Shown piece after piece: positions 1-11,021 of a stretch of 64,000 nt of DNA. A program made the position numbers and the translations under genes. The notes beneath the pieces are model-generated. The model had not been told where the DNA came from, did not search any database, and saw nothing but the letters and a program-made list of their open reading frames with translations. This stretch comes from Lytechinus pictus (taxonomy: Eukaryota; Echinodermata; Echinoidea; Temnopleuroida; Toxopneustidae), in assembly GCF_037042905.1 (NCBI RefSeq), contig NC_087253.1:5833501-5897500 (forward strand), written 5' to 3'. Numbering within the stretch: the first letter of the stretch is position 1; every line of letters starts with the position of its first letter.

Positions 1-59
1 TTCAAATCGAGCGCATTGAATTCAACTCTTTCCTTCAGGTTCAGGTCGTCAAGATCATA
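1..59 (-). pseudogene. Fragment of a second TRIM-like gene (propeller tail), cut by the window edge
   Basis: Positions 1-59 match 8161-8219, inside the TRIM gene described at 8058-10488, with one clear mismatch (position 45). Read on the minus strand they encode YDLDDLNLKERVEFNALDLK, the same peptide as the intact gene. Similarity stops abruptly near position 60, where the intact gene continues upstream and this copy does not. The copy is therefore a duplicated 3' fragment or a rearranged paralogue that continues beyond the window. The reading frame happens to stay open for about 30 codons upstream, but that peptide does not resemble the intact gene. Confidence 0.7.
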
Positions 60-607
60 AGGAGAATCATAACACGGGAAAAATGTAACAGAGGCTCCCA
101 TTCCCAGCAGAAACTGACACGTTGTATACATAACATATCATGCGCATTTCATGCTGCTTGAGTTTAAAGTATACATCCAAAGAAAATTCACGAAAGTGAT
201 GATTATAGACAAATTATATGTGAATGGAAAGGTCTTGTCTAATATGTCACTAAAAAGTCTTATTGATGTCGTGGAAATGCAAGAAATGAAACTATTAGAG
301 ACCCTTCTCAGCCCCCAGCCGCCCCCAGACAGACAATCACGCGATCAAAAACAGTCGAGAATAATGACGTCACATGATCGACTCACTCAGCTATCTGTGC
401 AAGCCAGCAGTACACTGATAGCTGATTCACCTTCCTGGTCTCTATTTTTCTTCGAATTTACCGTTTTCTTCATGTATTGTGATATCCGAATTCTGTTTTC
501 GACAACTTCAGACTATAAGGGAACCAGAACTGTGTTATTTTGCCCGTTTTTTATTGAATTGTGAACTGGAAAGATCGATTTTGTCCACTCGACAGTCTTC
601 GTTGTGT

Positions 608-753
608 TGCTCTACTAACTATTGAAAAACTCCAAGCTGCACGGTCCCATTCACTTGCTCCCGATGCATGTTGCAGGTCGTAACCTGCAACATGCATCGG
701 GAGCAAGTGAATGGGACCGTGCAGCTTGGAGTTTTTCAATAGTTAGTAGAGCA
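608..753. repeat. Perfect 71-bp inverted repeat with a 4-nt loop
   Basis: Arms 608-678 and 683-753 are exact reverse complements, checked in 10-base blocks, around a CGTA loop. A 24-bp unit that includes the end of the right arm is then directly duplicated (741-764 and 765-788). No coding potential. It could be a real young palindrome or a snap-back/assembly artefact. Confidence 0.9.
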
Positions 754-788
754 GTTTGATCCAGAGTTAGTAGAGCAGTTTGATCCAG

Positions 789-1469
789 TCAAACGTCAAG
801 GTAAGCATGTTTGGAAACTGTACTTGTTCTGACGATGCATTCAGGTCAGATGACAGATACAGATCTGATATAAGTTTAGAATCATGCATTAAGGCATAAC
901 TACTATTAAAATTAAAAAGTCTTTATTTTAGAAATAATGTTTTTGCACAATTCCAGCAGATTTTTTCTTCAGATTTCTAAAACTGGTCAGGACTCAGGCA
1001 GGCGATTAAATTATTTAGGAGCACTGGTATGGACCATGGCTGAAAATCTGCTGTTTCAGAGGAATGTTTAAGTTTTTATTATACACAGAATTATATCACC
1101 ATGATGCCGATGTCATGAAGCCAGACAAATTTTCAGCAGTGATTACCCTGATTCCTGGCCAAAATCACTCACACGTATTGCGAGGTTAGTATTAGTATAC
1201 TAACCTCGCACCACGAACCGCGTTTGGCAGTGGATTTCTAACTAGTGGGTCGCGCGTGCTGGGATCTCACTTCTTGGGTCCACAACACACGACTTCTATT
1301 GCTTGAATTTTCTCTGCGCGGCGGCATGTAATGAACCCTTGGGTGGGCCAAAATTAGAGTCTGGTGTTTCTTTCTGATTAGAGTGTTGCTGCATATATGT
1401 ATGCGTAATGCCTTCAACAATGAAGATAAATGCAATCTTTGTAATGACACAGAGACTCAGAGAGCACCG
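789..1469. other. Non-coding stretch, nothing recognised
   Basis: AT-rich sequence with short spurious ORFs only. A short inverted motif (CGAGGTTAGTATTAG / CTAATACTAACCTCG style) lies near 1180-1210. No splice-supported exon or RNA gene was seen. Confidence 0.5.
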
Positions 1470-1618
1470 TACCTCAAGTGATGTTCGTGTAGTCTCCACT
1501 TCACTACTGCTACAGCCTACACTACGCTACACACCTACCCGGGTAGGTGTGGCGTACATGTACGGTAGTGTAGCGGTAGTGAAGTGGAGTGGGGCCTACA
1601 CAAACAACACTTGAGGTA
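1470..1618. mobile_element. Palindromic MITE, about 149 bp
   Basis: The two halves are imperfect reverse complements meeting near a CCCGGG centre. The ends are TACCTCAAGTG and CACTTGAGGTA. It is flanked by GAGCACCG (1462-1469) and GAGCACCA (1619-1626), a 7-of-8 target duplication that fits the hAT superfamily. No coding capacity; the ORFs here are mirror artefacts. Confidence 0.65.
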
Positions 1619-1626
1619 GAGCACCA

Positions 1627-2526
1627 GTGTTCTGAGTGGAACTTTTCAGGTGTCTAAACCTACTATCATTTGTTGTTGACCGGGAATTACATGCCACCGC
1701 ACGTCATCAATCATCACGATAATTAAATTCATACTTTGATTTGATTATTTAAACTATTTCTTTTTTTCTCTCTTCTACACACAGATCTGCACACTTGCTG
1801 ACTCTGGTGACTTCTGGTCTCTGCTTGCTACCTCAATCTGGGAGATTCCATCATGTCCTTTTACTAAGATTTGGATATAGCCAATTTTTCTTCACTCTTT
1901 CCAGGACCTACGGTTTGCAAGTTGTGGACTGATAATGATACAAAAGAAAAATTTTCTTTATCAATCTTGGAATCAATTTTGAGCACAGTTTCGGAGAGAA
2001 CTAAGAAATTTGACTTGGACAGGAATACATCTTGTCAAAAATAATAACACACAATTTTAAAACGAAAGAACAATTTTAATGTTACTAGGGCATTTTGCGA
2101 GAAATGTTATACTCAATCACACGTCCCAAATCAAGGGTAAGTCCTTTGATTAAACATGTAGTTGAATTGCGATTGCAACTCGACCTTATTACGCTTGAAT
2201 TTGAATTTTAGACTTAACGCTTGATTTGCAATTGAACATAAGTTTCTTGCAGTGTCCCATAATTATGTTTTGTTATCAAATATTTAACGTGCTGATTTTT
2301 CTCGAAAGGTATAATATATTTGTCCTTTTAAACGGTATTTGAATATGGGTACGCCTTTTATTTGTTTTCCACAATATTTATTGCATGTATGAACAGAAGT
2401 GAAATATTAATTGTGAAGCACTGTGAATGTTGTGTGCTGTTGTGTGATGGTTCATCATTTTTGTTATAAGACTGAAAGCCTGCTGGATGTCAGGAAGTGG
2501 CCTGGATGAAAGAAAAGTGAACATGT
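1627..2526. other. Non-coding stretch, nothing recognised
   Basis: AT-rich DNA with no recognisable protein, tRNA or repeat boundary, ending at the target duplication of the hAT-like element at 2535. Confidence 0.5.
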
Positions 2527-2534
2527 GTCCAATT

Positions 2535-3988
2535 CACTGGCGTAAATCCCGGGGGGGGGGGATGGAGGGGATATATCCCCCCACTTTTCGAGGAGGGGGG
2601 GGGGATGGCCTATACAAACATCCCCCCACTTTTTACGAAAGAAATGAAAAAAAAATCACAAGAGATAATTGTTTTATTGGTGAAAATTCTTCAAAAAATA
2701 CCGCTTAACAAATAAAATAATATTATTGAATCATAAAATGCAAATAAAGAGCCAGTACACCATTTCCAAACGAAATACTTATGTCCTTATTATAACATTG
2801 AAGAGAAATCCCCGTTTCATCCAATTCATCAATGTTGGGGTCTTTGGGAAGTCAAAAATTTGTTGAATGTAATCTCTAATAAAACCATTAAACCATCATG
2901 GGGTAAAAAAGATAATAATATTGGAGGGGTATTTGCCATATGGACATACAGTGGCGTAACTACGGGGGACATGGGGGGCACATCCCCCCCCCATCGGCTG
3001 ACCAAAAAAAAAACGGGGAAAGGGGGAAAGGAGAAAAGAGGGAGAAAGGAAGAGAAACGTAGTGGGAAAGAAGAAAATATTATTCATTAGAATGTTATAT
3101 TATATTATAACTATGTTAAGTTACATTACATAAGAAACATTTTTATCATAACTTTATGAAACATAATTTGCCCAGGGCCTACGTCTTCATTGCTCCTGGT
3201 GCTCGCATTGTCTGTTTAACGATATATATAATCCTGTTGTACTAAAACATCCCGTTTTCAAATCAATATAAACCAAATATATTTCCTAGCACTTGAGTTA
3301 TCATTGTTTTATGTAGTGACATATGCTTCTTTTTCATGACTCAAAAGTGATTGCCCCATGTTAAGGTCTTCGTATATATGAAACATTTCCTGTCCGTGAT
3401 TACGTTCGCATTAGTGGATTGGTGAGATATGTCTGCTCTTCATGAATTCCTAAAATCAGTCCTTAAAATGTCGCTTCTTCTGATCTGAATATCAAAAATT
3501 TTCAGCTCGCGCTTCGCGCTCGCATCATTTGGTTAATGAAATACGTATGGTCCTATAGTTAATTCCTACAAAGAAACCTTAGAATGCCCCACTTCAGGTC
3601 TAAATTATCTAAGTTTTCAGCTCGCGCTTCGCGCTCGCATTGTTAAGCGAGACAGGTACCTATCATGATTACACAAATTTGATTATAATGTCCCTTTTTA
3701 GGTGTGAATATAAAAAAATTTCAGCTCGCGCTTCGCGCTCGCATTATTTGATCAGTGAGATACATATCCGTTTAATGACATTGTCCTTAAAATGTCTCTA
3801 TTAGGTCACTCACTCAGTCATTCAAAAATTTTGCTGGTGCCCCCCCCCCCCACAATGCCGTGACCCACGGTCGCCACTGTGGACATATCAATAACAATTC
3901 CTTGCATATCTAAAAACATGATTGCAAAAAAATGCCAAAATATTTCAGTCATCCCCCCCCCACCCATCAACACGGATTTACGCCAGTG
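2535..3988. mobile_element. hAT-like non-autonomous element, interrupted by a second one
   Basis: Terminal inverted repeats are CACTGGCGTAAATCC at the left and its reverse complement at the right. An exact 8-bp target duplication, GTCCAATT, occupies 2527-2534 and 3989-3996. Just inside both ends are runs of G (left) or C (right). The element has no transposase. It is itself interrupted by the element at 2949-3879. The 8-bp duplication and CA-TG ends point to hAT; the family name is unknown to me. Confidence 0.85.
2949..3879. mobile_element. Nested hAT-like element carrying three CTCGCGC repeats
   Basis: Ends are CAGTGGCG and CGCCACTG, with an exact 8-bp target duplication TGGACATA at 2941-2948 and 3880-3887. 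Poly-G and poly-C runs lie just inside the ends. The interior holds three copies of CTCGCGCTTCGCGCTCGC (near 3505, 3619 and 3724, about 105-115 bp apart) in an otherwise AT-rich context. No coding potential. It inserted into the element at 2535-3988 and is therefore the younger of the two. Confidence 0.85.
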
Positions 3989-4068
3989 GTCCAATTACTG
4001 ATTTGCATATTCTAAGACAATTTTGTTTCTGGATAAATTTTGCTATGCATTCCCTACATTAAGAGTAA

Positions 4069-4398
4069 AGGAGAAGTCCACGCAATAAAAAATTCATTTG
4101 AATTTAAAGAAAAATAACAAGATATTGCAGGAAATTTCATAAAAACTTTGATTCAAATTTATATAATTACTTTTTTAACAGTTCCGTAAATATAACCTAT
4201 TGTGATCAGATGAAGAGTTTCCTATCGTCAAATCTGCAAAGAATAAAAAACAAAATGCCACAAAAAATAGAAACGAATGTGATGTGAGTGACAACTCTAA
4301 TTTGCATATCATTGTTTTGTGTATATGACTGTTTTGAGTAAAAACAACAAGGGAAATTACTCTATTCAAATAATTTTTAGTTGATGTGGACTTGACTT
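4069..4398. mobile_element. Short TTAA-type palindromic MITE
   Basis: Ends AGGAGAAGTCCAC and GTGGACTTGACT are near inverted repeats. They are flanked by GTAA (4065-4068) and TTAA (4399-4402), read as a decayed TTAA target duplication. It belongs with the copies at 13825, 52381 and 61913. TTAA duplications are typical of piggyBac and Kolobok elements; which one applies here is not decided. Confidence 0.6.
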
Positions 4399-4402
4399 TT
4401 AA

Positions 4403-5722
4403 CTCTACCCCTCCCATCCCAAATAAGAGTAGAAATAATCTAATCAAGAACTTGAAAATCAAAAGCAGCAATTAAGAAGCAAGATTTGATAAATACAGGT
4501 CTGAATAGAATTTCATAAGAAAATAAAAAGAGAAAAAAAGATGGGTAGGGACGGGGAAGGAATAAAAAAAAAAATACCCAGAAAAAAAAATCCGAGTTTC
4601 GAACCAGGGTCCTCGCACATGACAAAACAATGGCCAACGCATTTGGCCACAGACCATTACCCTATTGGAAATATATTTTTAAGATATATGAAATAAAGTC
4701 CGCTCGCCGCTGTTGCCTAATAATGCTTCAGCAATTTAACTGCAATTTCAGTCATCTCGCGATGGATATTGCCGTGTTTTTTTTGTGGTTCCTGACTTTG
4801 CTAATGAAATTCCATAATTTTTGTTCAGTCATAAAGAAGAATGTCTATGCCTTATATTAATTATAATATTAATGTGACGCAAGTGTGATTTCTACGTGAA
4901 AATATGCTTTGTTTATTCACATATATTTCTTGAAAAAAAAAAATTTCTAAGCTAAATATCGGTTACCAAAATACGTTAAATGTGCACTTTTTTTCACTGT
5001 TCAGCAAATCTATCTTATCTATTTTATCTATATAACAAGACCAATCTTAAGATGAATAAACAATTCTAAGAGCAAAAAACGCTGATTGGAAAGATCGTCT
5101 CCAATGGGCTGCTGTCAGCTCAGCTGCTCACTGCTCATTGTGTGACGTCACTCAGCTGGAGCTCGCAAGAGGACCGGTGGAAGGCAGAAATATGGCATGA
5201 AAATAAATCATTTTTGAGAGCTGATTTCTGCAAACTCTGATCACTATTTTGAAAAGTGAAGTTATATATCTGATTATTAATACTTCCCCTTTACAATGAT
5301 GACCACATAAAGTCATTATAAAATACTTTTGATTCTTCGGGTGTATACTTTAAGCAAATTTGACGGTTCGTGGAAATTTCTACAGCAAAATAATCGTTTT
5401 ATTGAACAGGACCTAGGAATGGTCGTAATTTATATTCCAGGGTAAGGAGGTGTGTGTGTGTGTGTGGGGGGGAGGGGGGCGGGGTACTCGAATTATAATA
5501 TAACATGGTACCTGCATGAACGTGCCGCACCAAAGTCAGGGGTCGGGGGCTTTAGAACTACTTGTCAATCTTAGGCTTAAAACACGGGTATCCGGAACGG
5601 CTCTTGGATCAACAATTGCTAAAAAAAATTATTTCATATATATCATACATTTCCGGTAATAAAATACAGAAGAAATAAAGAGCGGATGACATCATCATTC
5701 CCCCATTTGCATAGAGACCTGT
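4403..5722. other. Non-coding stretch with a short GT/poly-G tract
   Basis: No gene seen. A (GT)n tract running into poly-G lies at about 5451-5480. The rest is AT-rich with short overlapping ORFs lacking conserved features. Confidence 0.5.
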
Positions 5723-5868
5723 GCCCCGTTGCATAAAAGTTACTACTATGGTAACTATCATGGTAACCATGGTAACGAGGCTCAACAGCCAATCAACATC
5801 AAGGATAATATGACAGTTACCATTGCATGACAAAGCTACCATAATGGTGACTTTTTGTGCAACGGGGC
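5723..5868. mobile_element. Small palindromic MITE
   Basis: GCCCCGTTGCA at the left and its complement TGCAACGGGGC at the right bound 146 bp whose arms continue in imperfect complementarity (GTTAC / GTGAC). No convincing target duplication. Non-coding. Confidence 0.6.
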
Positions 5869-6055
5869 TTAGGATTGTGCATATAACTGTTTTGTGAAAT
5901 TAAGCGAATTAAAAAAAAAGAAATAATAAATTTTCTTATTTACATCTAATTTTGATAATACTTAGATGCTATGTTTTTTTTCTAATCAACTTTTTGTGTG
6001 GGTTGATCTCTCCTTAATATAAAAAAGACTTTACTTAAACTACAAGTAAATCAGC

Positions 6056-6430
6056 ATGCATAGCCCATTCACCATCTCTTTCATATCATTGAATGTGCTC
6101 CCCTCTTTCTCGATCCCCCACCCCCTCTCTCTCTCTCTCTGTTTCCCTCCTTATTCCTCCTGCCTTTCATTCTCTCTATTCTCCCTTCTTTGTTTTACCT
6201 TTTCTCCTATCACACCATGCCTTCTTTCCTTTCTTGTTTGTCTATTCTCCCCCTCCCTCTCTCACCCACCCCCTCTTTCTTTCCTTATTCCTGTCCGACC
6301 ATCCTGTCATTTCATTCTCTCCATTCCCCCTTCTTTGTTTACCTTTCCTTCTATCACACTATTTCTCTCATTTTATGTCCCCCACCACCTGGTTATCTCT
6401 CTCATTCTTCTTCTCCTCTCTTTCAATACA
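6056..6430. repeat. Polypyrimidine (CT-rich) tract
   Basis: About 370 bp of almost uninterrupted C and T on the plus strand. It yields three overlapping proline/serine/phenylalanine-rich ORFs in different frames, a typical low-complexity artefact. Confidence 0.85.
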
Positions 6431-6438
6431 CGTCTTAA

Positions 6439-6820
6439 AGGTATACACCAGGCTGAAATTATTATAGCTTTGGAGTTTCATCAAAATCAGATTGAAAAAT
6501 GAAGTCGATCTAATCTCAAAGTCCAGCAATATTTTGTGAAAACAATTTCATACGGCCATCACGAATATGCAATAGATGGGTTATGATTTTATGCCTAAAC
6601 GTATCTTTTCCTAAAATCATTTCAACAAATCATAATGTTTCCATATTTTCAGTCAAAATCATGTCTCCTAAGCATTAAAGTTGAAAATGATGAAAAAATG
6701 AAAAGATGATGAAAATCCATAATTTATTGGTCGAAATAGACATGAAATGAAATACTCCGAAAATTTGCTTTGCCCAATTGATCGTGGGCCCGGCAGCCAG
6801 ATCGACGAGGCTCTATCTCT
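6439..6820. mobile_element. Possible TTAA-flanked MITE
   Basis: The stretch is flanked by TTAA on both sides (6435-6438, 6821-6824). Its ends are only loosely complementary, with a shared GGAG-TTTCAT block inside each end. The interior AT-rich text (TTTCATCAAAATC) resembles other MITEs of the window. Boundaries are tentative. Confidence 0.4.
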
Positions 6821-6824
6821 TTAA

Positions 6825-6958
6825 TAATTGTTGAACGCCAAACAGGGTAGCAGCAACTCCCATCTTTTAACGTCTTTTGGTCGGACGCGGTCGGGGTTTG
6901 AACCCCTGACCTCCCGGTTGTGAGACGAACGCTCTACCAACTGAGCCAATACACCGGT
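6825..6958 (-). mobile_element. tRNA-derived SINE
   Basis: Minus-strand 6955-6879 is tRNA-like, with an A-box (TGGCTCAGTTGG), a CTCACAA anticodon loop and a B-box (GGTTCAAACCC). The anticodon stem is poorly paired and an unrelated body plus ATT-like tail follows. This is the form of a SINE head, not a functional tRNA. Confidence 0.7.
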
Positions 6959-7091
6959 TATAGTTAAAGTTATAGTTATAGCAGTGATTATAGTAAATCG
7001 GTTGAAAGACCAACGGTTGTCTTCGCGGATAAACGATAATGTCATAATACAAAATAATATAAATGAGGATTATGGCATCATCAGTTCGCTC

Positions 7092-7400
7092 ATTTTATTT
7101 TATTTCATTTCATTTATTTTCCACTTCCACCAATCATATACAATAAGTTTTGTTACATACATCTTGATATAATTATAATCAATAAAACCAGAAAACTTTA
7201 TATGTATAACAATCAAGATAACCACATATATCAGGTCGGAAATTGAGGAAGCTACTAAAAAGCGAAGCTAATAGAATGCAGCCTCCTACTACATGAGCAA
7301 AACATAAACACAACATGGTAGAAATTTTAGCATGAATCCAGTTGAATGTATAATACCTGACAAAACTACTTGTATACAAAAATAATACGTACACTTTTTC
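7092..7400 (-). mobile_element. 5'-truncated LINE, 3' UTR only
   Basis: The minus-strand 3' tail is an ATGAAATGAAAT-type repeat near 7092-7130. About 150 bp inside it is a short hairpin (7245-7287) with GAGG/CCTC outer and AGC/GCT inner pairing, like those of the LINE copies at 15.3, 36.7, 50.8 and 62.8 kb. No coding sequence remains. Confidence 0.55.
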
Positions 7401-7441
7401 TTGAACTACCTTAAAAGAAAATATTTATTGTCATTTAATAC

Positions 7442-7612
7442 CCATTTTATTTTTGTATATTTTGAAACCCCGACTAGTGAGGAGAGCTTCATAATAGAAA
7501 CTAGTTTATCTTTTTAATAGTCACCCACAGGCACTAGTGGGTGGTATTATCTTCCTCTTGTACATATTATTGTTGCCTTTTGCCTGGAAACAAAATAAAA
7601 TAACATAAATAA
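7442..7612 (+). mobile_element. LINE 3' fragment, same family as the 22.8-24.7 kb element
   Basis: Shares CCCCGACTAGTGAGGAGAGC, ACTAGTTT, GGCACTAGT and TTTTGCCTGGAAA with 22850-22990 in inverted orientation, and ends in an A/T-rich tail (AAATAAATAAAT). The two CTAGTG blocks can pair as a hairpin. A very short 5'-truncated retrocopy. Confidence 0.75.
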
Positions 7613-8057
7613 ATAAATACAAAGTATTAGAAGTGAGCTTCTTAAGTTAATATCTGATAAATTTGCTAATAAATTATTATATGATAATTCATACGTGCAC
7701 TTAAACTATTTTAACAATAAATATTATTACAATATTTATTAGCTCAGTTAAATTTGTTAAGGATTAGTAGAGAATAATTAATTAATAAAAACGACGAATT
7801 AACGATATATATATTTCATTTTCATTGAAAGAAAGTGCGACGAAGTGGTAAACTTACCAGGCACTCTTCTTTAGTTGATAATTAACAGTTTACATTCAAA
7901 TTTTGATATTTCGGAGAAATACAACCGATTATTGTGCAGATAAAATTAGTCCTACACTATCTGTGGAAGGGGGGGGGGGTCCATTATTCGCAATAATGTA
8001 GATCATTAACATGCTTAAGTTCAGTTGAGTTTGGATTATATAAAAACGAGGTACATT

Positions 8058-8927
8058 TTATTCTAGTGATACTTTGATGAAATACAAGTGATTCATACAA
8101 GCAAATGCAAGCATTTCGGGTGAAAGGGAAACCAGGTAACACCACGTTGAATTAATCACTTTCAAATCGAGCGCATTGAATTCAACTCTTTCCTTCAGGT
8201 TCAGATCGTCAAGATCATAGAGCCTTATTACAACTCTCCTATTCTGCATGTCAACACTCGCTACATACACCCTGTCCTGCTCATCCACGGCGGCATACAG
8301 GCGGACACCCTCTGGAGCTTGTATAGACTCACCGGCATTCCCATCCCTGTCATAGACTGTTAACACCCTTGGTAAGAAACAACATGAACTTGCGACGATC
8401 AAACCCGACCTGGTGGCTGCTGCCTGACCGGTCCTGTTTCTTGTTTGAACAGCGTGTTTGAGAGTGGATCCTGTAGGGTCATAGATGTAAACTTGTTTTC
8501 CAGCGTTAGTAATGATGATTTCATCTGTTGGACTCCTGTTAAGGGTGAGAAATTTGCCATTGTCATTCACGTGAATGGTTGATTTCTTAGATCCATCGGG
8601 AGAATATACGTGTGCTTCTGAATTACCCGTCGATATGCATAGTGACCTGTCTTGAAGAATAATAAGATCAAAATACTCCAGGCCATTACGTGTGTTCGGG
8701 TACGGCCATTGCTGCTCTCTACCATCTGAATTGATTATAGCTGCACCAAATCCAACCTTCCCAAACGGGATACCCACGCTGTCATCAGAGTACCGCGTCA
8801 TTCCCCACACCACTGCAAATGCTGGTAGGTTTACACGTTTAATGACATTTAACTTGGGATCTGATCTTGTGTTGCTGCCGAGGTTAGGATGAAGATTTTG
8901 TTCAGGTTTGCGCTTGCACCCTTTCTT
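8058..8927 (-). CDS. TRIM-like gene, exon 2 (propeller-like tail)
   Basis: 870 nt, 289 codons plus stop. The frame is open well upstream of the first methionine, back to the CACAG acceptor ending at 8928, which supports its being an exon and not a separate gene. The peptide begins KKGCKRKPEQN after splicing. Confidence 0.75.
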   Translation of the reverse strand, partial: KKGCKRKPEQNLHPNLGSNTRSDPKLNVIKRVNLPAFAVVWGMTRYSDDSVGIPFGKVGFGAAIINSDGREQQWPYPNTRNGLEYFDLIILQDRSLCISTGNSEAHVYSPDGSKKSTIHVNDNGKFLTLNRSPTDEIIITNAGKQVYIYDPTGSTLKHAVQTRNRTGQAAATRSGLIVASSCCFLPRVLTVYDRDGNAGESIQAPEGVRLYAAVDEQDRVYVASVDMQNRRVVIRLYDLDDLNLKERVEFNALDLKVINSTWCYLVSLSPEMLAFACMNHLYFIKVSLE

Positions 8928-10488
8928 CTGTGTGAATTAATACAAGTGAGAAAAAAAAAACCCCAGTAAATTGACATTGTTAAAGAATCAAGTAATTTGG
9001 GACATTGAGCAGTATTAAGACACAAGAAGTACAAGGCGCAGATCCGCACCCAATACGATTGGCCATGACCCTCCCCCCTTTTTTTTGGGGGGGGGGGCGG
9101 GGGTGGGAGGGGGTCAAATTTTACAGACAAATTCACATCGCGGAAAAGTCCAAATCCGGGTCAGCGCCTTTAGTAGCAGAGCAGTATTATTAGTACTATT
9201 AATAGTAGTAGTAGTAGTAATAGTATTAGTGTGGACATCAGATCTTATAAATTATGTCGGAATAGGCTCGAACCTTTTGACCATGTTTTTATTATAAACT
9301 TTCCTTTCGTTCTTTGGTCCTCCTTTCATGGTCGTAATGAATGCTTGTTTAGGGGTCCATGGTACCCAAGACCAATTTGTACTTTTTTTTTTGGGGAGGG
9401 GAGCCCTTAGTCGTTAAGACCAACGTTTTAAGTATAATGCTAGCTTTATTCTTACAATAGGTACCTCCTGAAGATTGAATATATAGATTTACCTAAATTT
9501 ATATAATTGAAGACTTTTATCAATCTTCTTGTTATTCTTCCCCTTCTTCTTTCTCTCAATACTTTCCCCCTTTTTTATTTATAACTCTTCCTTAATTTGT
9601 ATTCGTACTTTGGTGAAATTCTTGCTGAAATCTTTCAGGGGTGCATCCGTTGCCCCGGGCGCACCCCCTGCTCATTCGTAATTGGTCGTGATTGTACAGT
9701 TCGATTCTCTTTAATTAATGACAATGACGACCAATGAGTTTGCAAAATTTTGACTAATTAATGTGGACCTTAATTTGCACAAAGATTTTTCTTGTTTTTA
9801 TCATCATGCAGCATTTAAAAAATGAATGATCATGACTAACCTTCCCCTTGCCACCCTCTATTGGAACAATCTCATGACCTTCAAAAAGAAAAGCCATCTC
9901 GTGATGACCCGCTACACACTTCTTACACAGGTACTTGTCGCAGGTTTTGCAGAATAAGTGGGCATCCCTTTGCCATCTGCAAGCATTGCATTTTGGACGT
10001 GTTCCACTTTGTTTGTCCTCTTGTTTGTGGGTGCAGTCTTTTTTAGAAGCTTGATCAATGACATCCTCAATGGGAACAGTCTCATGACCTTCAAAAAGAA
10101 AAGCCATTTCTTGATGACCAGTCACACACCTATCACATAAATACCTGTCGCAGGTCTTGCACAATAACTCAGCATCCCATTGCCGTCTGCAAGTGTTGCA
10201 TTTTGGACGTGTCTCACTCTTTCTCGCGTGGTAGTCGTCTACGAATGCGTTCACCGTCACATTAGCGGGGAAATCATCAACACGCTTCGCAGATGTAAAC
10301 TTGGTCTTCTTTCTGCAGACAGGGCACACCATATAATCGTTCTGAGTGGAAAGATCACAGTCTTTGAGGCATCTACGGCAATAAGTATGCCCACATGTCG
10401 GAAGCATGACTGCTTCGACGAAGATCTCGAAGCACACTGGGCATGTCAAGTTTTCTGGAGGGCTTGAGGTTTCAGCTTTCTCAGCCAT
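8058..10488 (-). CDS. TRIM-like RING and double B-box protein with propeller-like C-terminus
   Basis: Two exons, 10488-9841 and 8927-8058, join in phase at a GAAG|GTTAGT donor and a TTCACACAG acceptor. The predicted protein is 505 aa. Residues 16-58 form a C3HC4 RING (C16, C19, C32, H34, C37, C40, C55, C58), expected to act as an E3 ubiquitin ligase. Residues 97-135 and 167-205 are two B-boxes that are near copies of each other, 70 residues apart. Residues 217-505 hold repeated short strands (SPDGSKK, DPTGSTLK, DRDGNAGE, VDEQDRVYV) like the NHL/propeller tails of TRIM2/TRIM56-like proteins. The start was chosen at ATG 10488; the upstream extension to 10521 opens on TTG. No coiled coil was found between the B-boxes and the tail, which is unusual for a TRIM protein. 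Substrate unknown. A partial duplicate lies at position 1. Confidence 0.8.
9033..9171. mobile_element. Possible small inverted-repeat element in the TRIM intron
   Basis: AAGGCGC at the left and GCGCCTT at the right bound a stretch with back-to-back C, T and G runs (9071-9114). No clear target duplication. It sits inside the 913-bp TRIM intron. No coiled-coil-coding exon was seen in this intron. Confidence 0.35.
9841..10488 (-). CDS. TRIM-like gene, exon 1 (RING and both B-boxes)
   Basis: 648 nt, 216 codons, ending on a complete codon (phase 0) at a GTTAGT donor (9840-9835 on the minus strand). The 9850-10020 and 10070-10200 blocks are similar at DNA level, showing that the second B-box arose by internal duplication. 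Confidence 0.8.
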
Positions 10489-10521
10489 GATCTGAGTTCC
10501 AGATGTACGCCAATCAGGCAA

Positions 10522-11013
10522 GAGTATAACAGATAACAGTAAAGGATGGGGATTGGAAAGTCATGAATTCAATATCATGCGTAAAGAGGATGGAGTTCAT
10601 CTCCAGGAAGTATCAAAACTCTGTACCAGTCTGCGTAAACGTTGACTTGCCACTAAAAATGGTACGCTTGGATTAAATTGAAAATTTTGATCAAACGTTA
10701 TAACATTGGCAAATAGTTCCTTGCATGCTGATAGGGTAGATAACGTTACTGCGAAATCGTCATGAGATTAATAGAAGTGGGTTTTCCCACCAACAAAGTA
10801 AACAACTTAGAACGATTTCATGACATTTGCTCCGACCCTTTGGACTTACCAGTTAATGTTTAGTAAGGCCGGTTTTCTTGTAAAGGGTGAAATTGTCATG
10901 TTTTTTAACAGCTAAAATAAAGCAATTTGGCTTCCAGTGATGATGGGCTATCAATCACTTCTCCTAAATACTCTTTTACTATCTCCTTCCATTTATCTTC
11001 ATTTAAAGGGAGG
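10522..11013. other. Upstream region of the TRIM-like gene
   Basis: No gene is recognised. On the minus strand it should hold the promoter and 5' UTR of the TRIM-like gene. The sequence CTCAG just before the start codon could be a splice acceptor from an upstream non-coding exon, but no matching donor was identified. Confidence 0.4.
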
Positions 11014-11021
11014 GGAAGCTG

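Noticed and set aside
60..150. Open frame continuing upstream of the TRIM fragment
   Set aside because: Its peptide does not resemble the intact TRIM protein; about 30 open codons are expected by chance.
6821..7045. 74-aa ORF reading ...LVERSSHNREVRGSNPDR
   Set aside because: This peptide is the usual translation of a tRNA-derived SINE head, not a protein.
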